A stretch of 64,000 nucleotides of DNA from contig OZ038528.1 in assembly GCA_964036665.1 (NCBI GenBank), positions 8,314,501 through 8,378,500 of the forward strand, given 5' to 3'. This document shows, piece after piece, positions 35,951 to 48,100 of this stretch (positions are counted from its first letter, which is position 1; every line of letters starts with the position of its first letter). The translations under genes were made by a program, and so were the position numbers. The notes beneath the pieces are model-generated. The model saw only the letters and a program-made list of their open reading frames with translations, did no database searches and had not been told where the DNA came from. This DNA is from Gordius sp. MW1 (Eukaryota; Nematomorpha; Gordioida; Gordea; Gordiidae).

Positions 35951-37734
35951 TCAAGCAGATCACGGTCAACATCAAGACACCGTCGGGAAGAAATTTGTTG
36001 GTATCACCACAAGTTCAAGGGTAACGCTCAAAAATGCACACTACCATGTGCATTCACCTCAAACTCCCAGTCAAAAAACTAACTGACCTATCCATTCAGG
36101 CGACTTCCGGAAACGGTCATAAACCAAGTCGCCTATTCTACATCATTGATCGTACGTCAGGACATAAGTTTTTGATTGACACAGGAGCTGACGTGTCTAT
36201 CATTCCAAGACCCGTCAATTCACCTAAGGTACCAAATGGTCCAGTATTGCAGGCGGCCAATAATAGCAATATCTCTACCTATGGACAAAAGATGTTGTCC
36301 ATCAATCTAGGTCTGAGACGCCCAATACAGTGGTTATTTCTGATCGCCGAGGTACACACCCCTATCATTGGAGCCGACCTCTTGCACCAATACAACATCA
36401 TCGTGGATGTCAAAAACCAGCGATTAATTGATGGTCTGACTCACGTAACTTCAAAAGGAATTTCCACCCATCATCAAACGTTAGGAATCCGCATAGCTCT
36501 TTCGAGTCAGGACTCTAAGTTGGAATCTGTGATCAACAACTTTCCATCACTCCTAACTCCTTTAAATTTCACCCAACAAATTTCAACCAACGACATCTTT
36601 CACCACATAGCAACAAAAGGGCCGGTGGAATCTGTGATCAACAACTTTCCATCACTCCTAACTCCTTTAAATTTCACCCAACAAATTTCAACCAACGACA
36701 TCTTTCACCACATAGCAACAAAAGGGCCGGCACAATACGCACGTCCAAGGCGACTTACTGCTGAAAAACTTAATGTTGCTAAGAAAGAATTTGAATATAT
36801 GTTGGAACTGGGAATCATAAGGAAATCTAAAAGCAACTGGGCGGCACCAATACATTTGGCTGCTAAAGAATCAGGTGACTGGCGTCCGTGTGGAGATTAT
36901 AGAGCCTTGAACAAAGTCACCGTACCAGACAGGTACCCAATTCCTCACATTCACGACTTCACAGCTAACCTTCACGGGAAAGCAATTTTTTCCAAGCTGG
37001 ATTTAGTTAGAGCCTACCATCACATCCCGGTAGCGCCGGACGACATCTGTAAAACAGCCGTGACGACACCATTCGGTCTTTACGAATTCACGAGGATGCC
37101 GTTTGGTCTAAAAAATGCAGCACAAACGTTCCAAAGATTCATAGACGAAGTTTTGCGAGGACTGAATTACGCCTACGCGTACATAGACGATGCACTTATA
37201 GCAAGCGGCTTAAAAGAGGAACACGAGGTACATCTAAAGACCGTCTTGCAACGACTCCAAGAGTACGACCTCAGGATCAACCCTGCAAAATGTCAATTTG
37301 GAGTGCGAGAATTAGAATTCCTGGGTCACAAAGTTTCGGCCGCAGGTATTATTCCTTTACCAGAGAAGATTGAGGCTATTAAAAACTTTGCAACCCCAGT
37401 TTCATGTAAACAACTCCGAAGATTCTTAGGCATGATCAACTTCTATCGAAGATTTCTGCCCAATATTGCTAAAACCCTAAATGCGTTGACAAACATACTA
37501 AAGAATCCGCAAAAATCTATAGCGTTCAACAAACTTCAGGAAGAAGCTTTCGACACAGCAAAATCCGCTCTAATCAATTTTACCAAGCTAAATTTTTTGA
37601 ATACCAGTCCAGAAACCCAAATTACACTAACAACAGACGCCTCTGATTCAGCAGTCGGTGCGGTATTACAACAAACAATGGCCGGAGAGACTACACCAAT
37701 AGCGTTTTTCTCTACTAAACTTCAGCCAACATAA
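35949..37734 (+). pseudogene. Gag zinc finger, protease and reverse transcriptase of Gypsy element 1
   Basis: Continuation of the split Gypsy element. The CHCC finger lies at 35985-36045. The open frame 36034-37734 (566 codons from its first Met) holds the retropepsin active site DTGAD (Asp at residue 49), the RT core with [15 protein letters not shown], the catalytic YIDD at residues 383-386, [13 protein letters not shown] in the connection, and the RNase H first catalytic Asp in TTDAS. It stops at a TAA at 37732, within RNase H, where the family has an open codon before SRYSTFGRELL. A perfect in-frame 105-bp duplication lies between protease and RT (36521-36730). Confidence 0.9.
36521..36730 (+). 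repeat. Perfect 2 x 105-bp in-frame tandem duplication
   Basis: 36521-36625 and 36626-36730 are identical, each encoding 35 residues from [11 protein letters not shown] to HHIATKGPV. The repeat lies in the protease-RT linker and keeps the frame. Confidence 0.95.
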
Positions 37735-39310
37735 TCACGATACAGTACATTTGGTCGTGAGCTTCTCGCCATTTACCTAGCAATCAAGCATTTTCGACAC
37801 ATCCTGGAAGGCCAAATATTTACCGTGTACACCGAACACAAACCACTCACATACGCCTTTGACGCTAAGCCTGATAAGTACTCTCCGAGAGAGATACGAC
37901 AGCTCGACCTAATCTCACAATATACCACTGACATTCGCTTCATTAAGGCGAAGGAAACACAGTAGCAGATGCTCTATCTAGGATAGGAGTAGACGCGGTA
38001 AATCTTCCAAAAATGCCAGAATTAGACGACATTAGCAAGCACCAAAAAAACGATAAGTCTTTGGAAGGTTTAAAAGATACTACTTCACTAAAACTACAAG
38101 TATTACCCATCCCAGGGTCAGATAACCAAATCCTTTGCGATTTGTCGACTACTAAATCTCGACCGGTGATACCTGACGCACTGAGGAGAACAGTTTTTGA
38201 CCATTTTCACTCGTTATCACACCCAGGAGTTCGATCCACCCTAAAGCTCATCACTAGTCGCGTAGTCTGGCCATCTATCAACAAGGACGTCACTAACTGG
38301 GCAAGAACATGCCTAAGATGTCAACGTTGTAAAGTACACCGACACACCATTACGAAACCAGGTACTTTTAAACAACCCGATGCCAGATTCGCTCATGTCC
38401 ACTTGGATGTAGTAGGACCACTACCACCCTCCAACGGGTTCACTCACATGCTAACGGCAGTTGACCGTTTCTCGAGATGGCCCATGGCCATACCACTTAA
38501 AGAAACATCCGCCGAAGTTATCGCGGACAAATTTATCAAGAACTGGGTGGCAAATTATGGGGTTCCGAGTACAGTTACCACAGATAGGGGATCCCAGTTT
38601 CAGTCACAGCTTTTTAGAGAGTTCGCGAATATTTTAGGATGCGAACACATCAAAATTACAGCTTACCACCCGTCCGCGAACGGGGTAGTCGAACGTTTCC
38701 ACCGGCAGTTAAAGGCTTCGTTAAAATCTCAGGAAACACAAAATGGAGTGAAGTTCTGCCCTTTGTCCTATTAGGTATCCGCACAACCATCAAGGAAGAC
38801 ATTGGTCGCACACCGGCGGAAGTGCTATACGGGACTAACTAAAGTCTCCCAGGAGATTATTTCTCACAAGAAACAACGCAACAATCAGCAGAACAAGTAC
38901 ATCAATTCGTCGAGAAGTTGAGAGAAGCGATGATGGCGTCGCCGTACCCCGTGCCACACCACCATGGCGAAATAAAAGAACAGGTAAATCGGGGTCTGTG
39001 GGAAACACCGCAAGTGTTTGTCAGAAATGATACAGTACGCAAACCACTCACCCCACCCTAAGATGGGCCCTTCAAAGTCTTACTTCGTAGACCAAAGTAC
39101 TTTATAATCGAGAAAAATGGAAAAAAGGACTCCATATCAATCGACCGATTGAAGCCCGCTTATGTAGAAAGCAAGAAACCGGTACATAATCAAGAAACCT
39201 CCCTCAAGAAACCTATTTTACAAGAACCAGAGCAGGAACAACAACCAGTCAAAACCACTCGCAGTGGCAGACATGTCCATTGGCCCAAAACACTTTGCCA
39301 ATACAAGTGA
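37735..39310 (+). pseudogene. RNase H and integrase part of Gypsy element 1, broken
   Basis: After the in-frame stop the RNase H continues (STFGRELLAIYLAIKHF, HKPLTYAF). A 1-bp deletion near 37945 throws off the ADALSR motif. The integrase follows in the frame of 38013-38774: HHCC finger (HFHSLSHPG...CLRCQRC), then LDVVGPLPPS, VTTDRGSQFQS and SANGVVERFHRQLK with the D, D, E triad. A frameshift near 38745 moves the rest to another frame (LLGIRTTIKEDIGRTPAEVLYG), which is then cut by TAA at 38840 and TAA near 39060. The C-terminal chromodomain-like part (ISIDRLKPAYV) is still recognisable near 39150. Confidence 0.88.
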
Positions 39311-39381
39311 TACACAGGCGAGATGGTGTCCACCTAATCGATCGTTTAGTGTTTCTCCAAACAATCTAGGGGGAGAATATC

Positions 39382-39566
39382 TGTAGCGACATGAACATTG
39401 AGAATGTAGCAAGTCGACGAAACACATATGTTTTTATCTTCCTCCAATTTCATCGGTTCATATTATTAACGTTCGCTCGCGTTTCGCTTATATGTTTGTT
39501 TGATTCCCTGTTGTTATAATAAATTCATATTCTCCTAAATAATAATTCTCCTAAATAAAGACCACA
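39382..39566 (+). repeat. 3' LTR of Gypsy element 1
   Basis: 185 bp. Preceded by a purine tract AGGGGGAGAA (39369-39378). It equals the 5' LTR plus a 16-bp tandem duplication of the ATTCTCCTAAATAA region. Confidence 0.92.
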
Positions 39567-39739
39567 AAACAAATCAAAAATTAACAATGACATTTAAAAA
39601 TTTGCAATTTGAATTTAAAATTTAGCAAATAATTTGTTCTGTAATTAAATTAATTAATTTGCTTTAAATTAAACTTTTTTAAATTTTTTAAGCTAATAAA
39701 GGTTTATTTGCAAATAATTGCTTATAATACATGGTAAAA

Positions 39740-41690
39740 TATAAACTCGGGCCTTCGGCCCTCGAGGGGGAGGGGAGAAGGGGAGGGGAGAAGGGAAGGG
39801 GGGAAGGGAAGGGGGGACGACTCATCTTTACTTCGTATAAATGTATCATATTTGCTATGCAATTTATGGGCGAGAAAGGTGGGAAGGGGCGAGAATGCCT
39901 ATAGGGGGGTATTAATGCCTAATGATTAATTTATTATTTATACAAATTTTCCATTTATAGGCAAAATGTAATATAGGCAAGGGTTAGGGTTAGATTTAGT
40001 GTTTGCATCTAGTTGCGTATTACATTAGTTTTTACGGCCTTTAGTGATTATGGGTCTAACAAACATTATATTATAAAACATCACAATGTTAAGAATTTGC
40101 AGAATTGTTGGGAGAAATTTCTGTTGAATTTGAACAATTTTTAATTAAAAATATCAAAAATTTGGCGAATGGTCATTTTTTCTCCATTGATCAGTACCAA
40201 CAGATACTCTATAAGTCAATGATAGTCAAAAAAACTGGGAAAAAAAATTTGATGCTCACTTTGGCCAATGGTCATTTTTTTCCATTGGTCAGCAGCCAGC
40301 ACACGGTAAAAATGGATATAAATTCATAAGAGTAAAAAAAACGAAAAAAAAATTTTCGAATCACATTTTGGCCAATGGTCATTCTTTTCCATTGGTCAGC
40401 AGCCAGGACACGGTAAAAGTGGATATAAATTCATAATAGTCAAAAAAACGAAAAAAAAATTTTCGAATCACATTTTGGCCAATGGTCATTTTATTCCATT
40501 GGTCAGCAGCCAGCGGACGGCCAAAAAGTCATAATAGCAATGGTAGGAACAGGAACAATCATAATAGTCAAAAAAAACGAAAAAAATAATTTCGATTCAC
40601 ATTTTTGCCAATGGTCATTTTTTCCATCGGTCAGGAGCCAGCGGACGGCCAAAAAGTCATAATAGCAATGGTAGTAACAGGAACAATCATAATAGTCAAA
40701 AAAAAACGAAAAAATAAACTCGGATTCACATTTTGGCCAATGGTCATTATTTTCATTGGTCAGCAGCCAGATGACGGCCAAAAAGTCTTATTATCAATGA
40801 TAGTAACAAGAACAATCATAAGAGTCAAAAAAAAACGAAAAAAATAATTCAGATTCCCATTTTGGCCAATGGTCATTTTTTACATCGGTCAGTAGCCAGA
40901 ACGGCTAAAAAGTTATAATAGCATTGGTAGTAACAGGAACAATCATAATAGTAAAAAAAAACCGGGTTTCGAACCCAAAAACTGGTTAAATTAACCGGGA
41001 TTTGAACCTAAAAACTAGTTAAATTAATAATAGCAATATCTATACTGTTAAAAAAAGCGAGACAAGACATTCGGTGCAAGACATTCGGCGCGTGACAAGA
41101 CATTCGGAAAATGGAAAGTGAGCCCATAAATTGCATAGCAATTAAAACTTTTGTAGGAGCACAGGGATCCACATCAGTAGAGGCATAGGCCCTTGTAGTG
41201 GAGGGCATAGGGTAATTATCAATGTTAACCTATTCGAAAACGAACAAAAAATTTCGATTTATTTGGCCAATGGTAATTTTTTTCAATGGTCAGTAGCCTG
41301 CGGACGGTCAAAAAGTCATATTATCAATGGTATTAACAGAACAAAATATTAATTTAATTAACAGGGACCCATACCAGTAGAGGCTTAGGCCCTTGTAGGC
41401 CCTTGTAGTGGAGGGCATAGGGTAATTATCAATGTTAACCTATTCAAAAACGAACAAAAAATTTCGATTTATTTGGCCAATGGTAATTTTTTTATGGTCA
41501 GTAGCCTGCGGACGGTCAAAAAGTCATATTATCAATGGTATTAACAAGAACAATATATTAATTTAATTTAAAAAAGGCTGGCGCCAATAACTTGGTGGAC
41601 GGACGACGGACGGACGGACGACGGACGGACAACCAAAAACGAGCCCATATATTGCATAGCAATTAATATTAATGAGCATGCATAGAACCA
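39740..41690 (+). repeat. Satellite-rich region: GA tract, 120-bp tandem array, (GACGGAC)n
   Basis: 39765-39830 is a purine run of GGGGAGAAG/GGGAAGGG units. 40160-40960 is an array of about seven imperfect units of roughly 105-120 bp, each with TTGGCCAATGGTCATTTTT, TTGGTCAGCAGCCAG, GACGGCCAAAAAGTC and a run of AAAAACGAAAAAA. 41215-41560 has two copies of a related unit, spaced about 200 bp. 41590-41630 is a GACGGACG array. The word ATTGCATAGCAATT occurs near 41133 and 41655 (both preceded by GAGCCCATA) and in inverse near 39855, so the block may be one element with inverted ends. No coding potential. Confidence 0.75.
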
Positions 41691-43955
41691 TGAAACGAAA
41701 TTGATTGGATTATACAATTTCCATAGTGATTTTCTGCTTAATATAGAAAAATTCTTTGCGGTCGTGTGTAAATGAGGTAATAAATTTTGCTTGTTTAAGG
41801 AACGGACTACCCTCAGGTCCTAAATTACTGAAGGCCATGGCCACTACTGGGACAAAAATGAAACTGTTGGATTACTTTTTTAAACATGCTCTAATATAAA
41901 AAAGTATTAAATACTAATTAATTAATAAAAGGATACAAGAACGAAAATATTTTTAAATAAAATGTTAAAAAGGCATTATCCGTTTCTTCGTCTCTTTAAG
42001 AATGGGCATTGAGTCTATCAGAGAATAAAAATTGGATTTAGCGCTCGCAATGGCAATTGATTGTCTTAGTAGAAAACTATTCGATTTTTTGAAGGAGGCG
42101 AGCGTTTAATAAGTCCTTTAAAAAAGTTTTCTAAACGAATATGTGCTATAGCTTTAGCGCCTATCAAACGCTATTTCACCATCACTAAGTTGTGTACAGT
42201 AGCGTAGCCAGAATAAGAGAGCGTGACCACTCCGAGTGGTCCTTTGCTAAAATTCTTGACTCATTTTAAATTGTTTAAATAAAAATCAGTTTTTAATTTA
42301 ACCTAGCCTACTTTTTTTAATTAAATGATTATCCACTTTGTTTTTTAATTGCACACAATACAATTAATTGGCCTTACATAATAGCTTAGGCCAAATAGGC
42401 AAGGTGTTCAATATTTAATAATGATATAATAATTTATTTTATTACAAGCAAATCAATGCCTTCGCATAATATTTTAACAACTAAGTTTACACTTTTTGGT
42501 TTCCAATTCCTTTAAAAGTTATGGGAATTCCTTTATATTTCTAAAAAAAAAAAATTTAATAGCCGTCTGAGCACTACCTAAGACTGAACTTTATTTCAAC
42601 CCGATCCGACTCTCGCTTTTTTAAATATTTAAATTTTTTTATCTTAATTATGTATAATTAAATTAATTTCTATTTGCAGATAATTTAAATCAGGAACTTC
42701 ACAATAAATAATGGCGATTCCAATTTACCTGCTAGATTTTGACATTTTAATAATTTAACTATATTATAAATGTAAACTTTAAGAAAATTCATAAACTTAA
42801 ATTGTTTTTTATATTATTTCATAAAGTTATGATGGCTATGATATATGTGTATTTTTATCCAGAAACATTAATTGAATATTAAAGTTTGCGCAAAAGTATA
42901 ATTTTATACGGGGAATGCCTTAGGAGCGTTATATTATTTCTGGTGTTAATTTGGGAAAGTTTCGTTTTACATGTTTGTTTGCTTAAGTTTTCTGGGCCAC
43001 GGGGCCTTGTGTTGAATTGGCTCGTCAGGCGTGCAGCGAGCCCGATTACACAGGTTTACAAATATTGTGATTCCATCCCACAACAAGACCAATAATAATT
43101 TTTGAGGCCATATTGATACGGCATTTTTAATTTTTACCTAAAAATATTAATTTATTCCTGTAGATTAGTTTAATCTAGAGGTCCATTATTTTAGTTTTTT
43201 GTTTCACCTCTATATTTAAATTTATTAGCTTTTTTCTTCGTCCCACTATGTCTGGAAAATGGAGTACATTAGTGTACATACTACACACGTGATGTTTAAT
43301 AACACATCACTCCCTCCAATTCTCCTTCTCTTTCACTCCCGCCAGTGGTAAAAAAAAACGGGCGGGCTCGGACGTGCCTATAAGTTTTCAAAAAAAAGAC
43401 GGGTCTGATGTGCGTAAAAAAATACGGGCTGGCTCGGATGGGCCTAGCCGGTTGTAAAACGGGTACGGGCGGACTGTCCTTCTAAAAATGCCCATTGCAG
43501 ATCTCTGGTATGAATTAGTGCGGAGATTCGAACTTTTAAAGCTGGCTTGCTATGGTTAATTACTTAATGAGTGATGCAACATTTATTGCTACAAAAATTT
43601 TCGTTTTTAAGTTTCTTCAATTGTAAAATTCTATGGAAATCAAAAATTTTTACAATAAATCTGTTTCATTTTTTACTTTTACAAATCATTTTTGAACAGT
43701 ATATTCCATATAATTTTAAATATCCTTAATATAGTCGTTTTTTACATTTAGTAAAAAAAAATTTCTGAGGATATATTGGCTCGAGTGAGGTGTAAGTCGA
43801 AGGTAAACGAAGGCGTGAAGATCCAAGCTAAATTAATACATAATATTAATAAGGATCGAAAAGGTATGAGTTTATGCAAATTCGGTGACTGAAGAGGTAT
43901 AGGGGGAAAAAATAAATAAATGATCAGTTAACCATTTAGTTTGGTAAATAAATTT
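41691..43955. other. AT-rich unassigned DNA with a GGGC-rich patch
   Basis: No gene seen. 42195-42215 (CAGTAGCGTAGCCAG) looks like one end of a GCGTAG-type MITE. 43350-43507 contains GGGCGGGCTCGG, ACGGGCTGGCTCGG and ends CCATTGCAGATCTCTG, reminiscent of the GCCCG/CGGGT-rich hAT ends elsewhere in the window; no partner end or duplication was found. Confidence 0.4.
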
Positions 43956-44834
43956 TTGTTCCTATAGCTGTTTGTCACACTTGGTCAGCTCTTTTAAGTA
44001 GTTTCTCCACGTATCCCTGCATTTACACCAGCTTCGCTTTGGCTCGTACCTTCTTAAGTCCATATCTATTTTATGTCTCCATGTCAGCTTAGGCCTCCCT
44101 CTTTTTCGCTCACCTTCGACTTGCACATTCTCAATACGTTTTGCCAGGTAACTTTCCTCCCGTCTCTCCAAATGGCAATACCATATTAATCTTCTTACCA
44201 CCAACTTTCTCTGAATCGGAACTACAGTTAGTTTATCCCTTATGTCTGTCCTTTTTGCTTATTACCAAGATCCATCTTAACATTCGCATGTCTGTTGTCA
44301 TGCATTGTTCTTCTTTTGCCTTAATTGCTCATGTTTCCGTTCCATACAATAATGTGGGTACAATAACGGTGTTATATAATTGTCCTTTCAATATGTATGT
44401 TTGTACCATAGTACACCACTCAACTCCCTGAATTTTAGCGAGCCTGCGTTTATTCTTGCCTTAATTTCACTTTCCACACCCACATCACATTGTACCCTAA
44501 AAGCAAGATATTTGAAATCCTTCCTACTGCTTAAACACAAGTCATCGATTTGCAGGTGTGTTTCTTTGTATTCACTTCCCGCAAGCCTACTTATTCAGTT
44601 TTATCTCGGTTGACCCTAAGGCCTTTGCTTTTAATACGATCCATCCAATATATTATCCGCAAAGAGCATTGCCCAAGGTGATTCGCGTTTCAGGTCCTTA
44701 GTTATCGAATCCATTATTGTTATGAAGGGCAATGCACTTAGTGCCGATCTTTAATGCACACCGACATTTAGACTGAATCCCTTCTAAGTACCACTGGATG
44801 TCTGTAATTTGGTTTTTGCGTTTCTATACATATC

Positions 44835-45138
44835 TGCTGTAGCTCGCCTTTTCCCATACTCAAATTAAGCCTTTTCCCATACTCAAATTAAGCCTTTTCC
44901 CATACTCAAATTAACTCATTAGTGCTTTTCCTTTTTAGTTAATACTCCCACACTCTCACCCATTAGTTATAATATCATTAGTTACTTTCCCACACTCTCA
45001 CCATGATTTGAGTTCGCATTCATTATTGTAATTAAGTACATTATTATTCCCACGCTTTTTCCTATATATTACCAAATTATCGCATAAATGGATTCTTGGA
45101 TTTTTTCCCTTTCTTACGCATTTTATTACGCTATAAAA
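44835..45138 (+). repeat. 5' LTR of Gypsy element 2
   Basis: 304 bp, starts TGCTGTAGCTCGCC and ends CGCTATAAAA. Its left part holds three perfect 23-bp tandem units GCCTTTTCCCATACTCAAATT+AA from about 44846. Confidence 0.94.
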
Positions 45139-45139
45139 T

Positions 45140-48100
45140 ATGGCGCGGTCGAATTCCAATATACAATTCCATCAATATAATCCTACCGATAGTTTTGACT
45201 TATACTTGTCACAATTCAACCATTTTCACAATGTTATCGGTTGCGATAAAAAATCCTTATTTCTATCCGTTATAGGTACCGAAAATTTCGAATTACTTAC
45301 AAACCTTATTGCCCCCCAGGACCCTGCAAACCTTCCTTTTGAAGAATTATGTTTAGCCCTAAAAAACTTTTATTCTCCCAAATTAAACCCAATCGTACAA
45401 CGCTACAAATTTAATAAGTTGTCCCAAATGGATGATGAAACCATCGATGCATTTACAGCAAGATTAAAGGGGGTGGCAATCCATTGCGAATTCGGATCGA
45501 ACCTTGAAAGTAGCCTCCGTGATAGGTTTGTAGCTGGATTAAAGAAAACAAAGATTGTTGAACGCCTTTTAGGCATAGAAAATTTGACATGGCAAATTGC
45601 GCTGGACACCTCTCGCGCCATGGAAAGGGCAGAACTACAATCGCAATTATTGAATCATTCGGAAACAATTCATTTGGTAAAACCCAGGTCCTTAAATTAT
45701 TGTTATTCATGCGGGGGGAATCATAATCGGGCCATGTGTAAATTTCGAACTGCAGTTTGTTTTAAATGTCAAAAAAAGGGACACATTGGAAAAATATGCA
45801 AGAGCGAATGCAGTGTTACGCATCATCAAGTGAATTATTTGAAGGGATATTCGTCATTTCCCACTTATACATTAAAGGTAAATGATCTAGATGTTAATTT
45901 TGAAATTGATACAGGGTCATCAGTGACAATGGTGAATGGAGGAAACATTGTAGTACGGAACGTTTCTCCACTCAAAACTATCTTAAAGAGCTATAATGGT
46001 ACAACCATACCAACGAAAGGAAAAACCGAGGTGACAGTATCTGAAAATGGCAAACGATTTAAATTGCCGTTAATCGTATCAGAAGGCCATGGCCACAACA
46101 TATTAGGACGCGATTGGTTGCAACATTTTCCCCATATCCTAATTCAACTGGCACATAAATGGATTAAAGATGATACCACTCCCTCTTCAATCAATATGGT
46201 TAATTGTTACAATAATTTGAATGATATTACTAACAAATATTCTTCGTTATTTGATAATAAATCCACCGGAGTTATTGATTTTTATACAACACTTAAACTT
46301 AAACCCGAATCCTCTCCTAAATTTTTTCGGCCCAGACCAATCCCTTATTTTATTAAAGAAAAAGTGGATAAGGAGTTAGACCGACTAGTTGATGAAGGGG
46401 TTTTGAAATCTGTAAAATATGCCGACTATGCAGCGCCCATTGTTACTGTTCTTAAAAAAAATGGGGGATTACGAATTTGTGGAGATTTCCGAAATTTGAA
46501 TAATAATCTAGTTGTTGAAAAATACCCTCTTCCCCGAATCCAAGACTTGTTTTCTAAATTAGCAGGGTTTAGATATTTCTCCATATTAGACCTAAAGGAA
46601 GCTTATTATCAAATTAAAATTACTGAAAAATCACAAAATATTTTAACAATTAATACCCACAGAGGACTTTTTCAATATACTCGACTTCCATTCGGAATTG
46701 CTTCTGCCCCAGCGATATTTCAGCGCTTCATAGACTCATTATTTAGGAACATTAATGGTGTAGTATGTTATTTAGACGACATTATCGTGTCTGGGAAAAC
46801 AATTGAGGATCACAATAAAAATCTCGAAATAGTGTTTAAAATATTGGATGAGGCTAATATAAAATTAAAACGAGAAAAATGTAATTTTTTACAAAAATCA
46901 ATTGAATATCTTGGACATATAATAAACGAGGAAGGAATTCACACAACTAACAAAAATACTAAGGCAATTATAAATGCTCCTGACCCTACATCAATTAAAG
47001 AATTACAATCTTTCTTAGGCATGGCTACCTATTATGCTAAGTTTATACAAAATTTTTCGACTCTAGCACAACCGTTGTATAAATTATTAAGAAAATCAGT
47101 GAAATGGAATTGGACACAAGATTGTATAAATGCCATTAATAAAATAAAGAAAAAAATAATTAATGCTCCTGTTTTAGTTCATTTTAATCCTCAATTACCA
47201 TTGCTACTCTCCACCAATGCTTCAGCGGAAGGTATCGGCGCCGTTTTATCACATGAAATTAAGGGGTACGAGCATCCCATTTCTTTTGCCTCGCGCACAC
47301 TCAACGCTGCGGAGAGAAATTACAGCCAAATTGAAAAAGAAGCGTTAGCCATTATATTTGCATTTCAAAAATTTCGAGAATACATTTATGGCCAAACCTT
47401 CACTCTAGTAACAGACCACAAACCACTATTATCAATATTTAATCAAACCAAAAACGTACCTCAAGCTGTATCGGCGCGACTTCAACGATGGGCTTTATTT
47501 ACAACACCGTACCAATTTAATATTAGATATAAGAATACCAAAGAAAACGCTCGTGCAGATATGCTCTCAAGGTTAGCTGTTCCGGACGAAACAATATCTC
47601 AAGAGGGAGATATTTGTGCTATTTACGAAGAAACATTTAAGCAATTACCAATTACATCGGCAGATGTGGCCAGACATACCCGTCAAGATCCTGTTCTAGG
47701 ACAAGTATATAATTACGTACTTCACGGTTGGCCCAAAAAAGTGGAATCGGAACTAGTCGTGTACCATCAACGCCAAAAAGAATTAACAACGCTAAAAGGA
47801 TGCCTTTTCTGGGGATATAGGGTGGTCATTCCACAAAAATTAAGAAAAGATATTTTATATATGCTCCATTTAGGCCATCCTGGTATGACCCGCTCTAGGA
47901 TTCTAGCCCGTCAACATTTATGGTATCCAGGTATCGATAAGGACATCCAAAATTACGTTAATAATTGTAAAAATTGCCAAGAGTGGTTTTCTGGAACACC
48001 AGAATTAGCTCCCCAAAAATGGACAAACCCTGGTAAACCTTGGTCTAGGCTACATTTAGATTTTTGTGGTTCTATTCACGGTTATTATTATCTAATTTTG

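Larger units (their letters stand above)
26029..35961 (+). mobile_element. 9.9-kb composite insertion (LINE + piggyBac) in Gypsy element 1
   Basis: The 13-bp word CCTCAAGCAGATC occurs at 26016-26028 and again at 35949-35961, and the Gag reading frame is continuous when one copy and everything between are removed. The right junction carries a (CATA)n tail at about 35930-35950. A tail plus a variable-length duplication is the signature of LINE (target-primed) integration. The insert holds, in order, 3.5 kb of non-coding DNA starting with TTAGGG-type repeats, a piggyBac gene, and the LINE ORF with its 3' UTR. Confidence 0.88.
25130..39566 (+). mobile_element. Ty3/Gypsy element 1 (CsRn1-type), split by a 9.9-kb insertion
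   Basis: A retrotransposon with LTRs at 25130-25298 and 39382-39566 and a 4-bp duplication AAAC (25126-25129 and 39567-39570). Gag, protease, RT, RNase H and integrase follow in the Ty3 order. The coding strand resumes after the insertion at 35962, where the peptide [14 protein letters not shown]...C gives a C-x2-H-x9-C-x3-C finger. A CHCC Gag finger plus a tRNA-Trp-like primer site are features reported for the CsRn1 clade. Without the insert the element is about 4.5 kb. In-frame stops and frameshifts are present in gag, RNase H and integrase, so this copy is non-autonomous. Confidence 0.9.

Noticed and set aside
40160-40960. Regularly spaced repeats resembling a CRISPR array
   Set aside because: Units are about 105-120 bp and repeat along their whole length with no unique spacers, and the context is eukaryotic; it is a satellite.
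45403-45710. Minus-strand ORFs within Gypsy element 2
   Set aside because: Antisense shadows of Gag.
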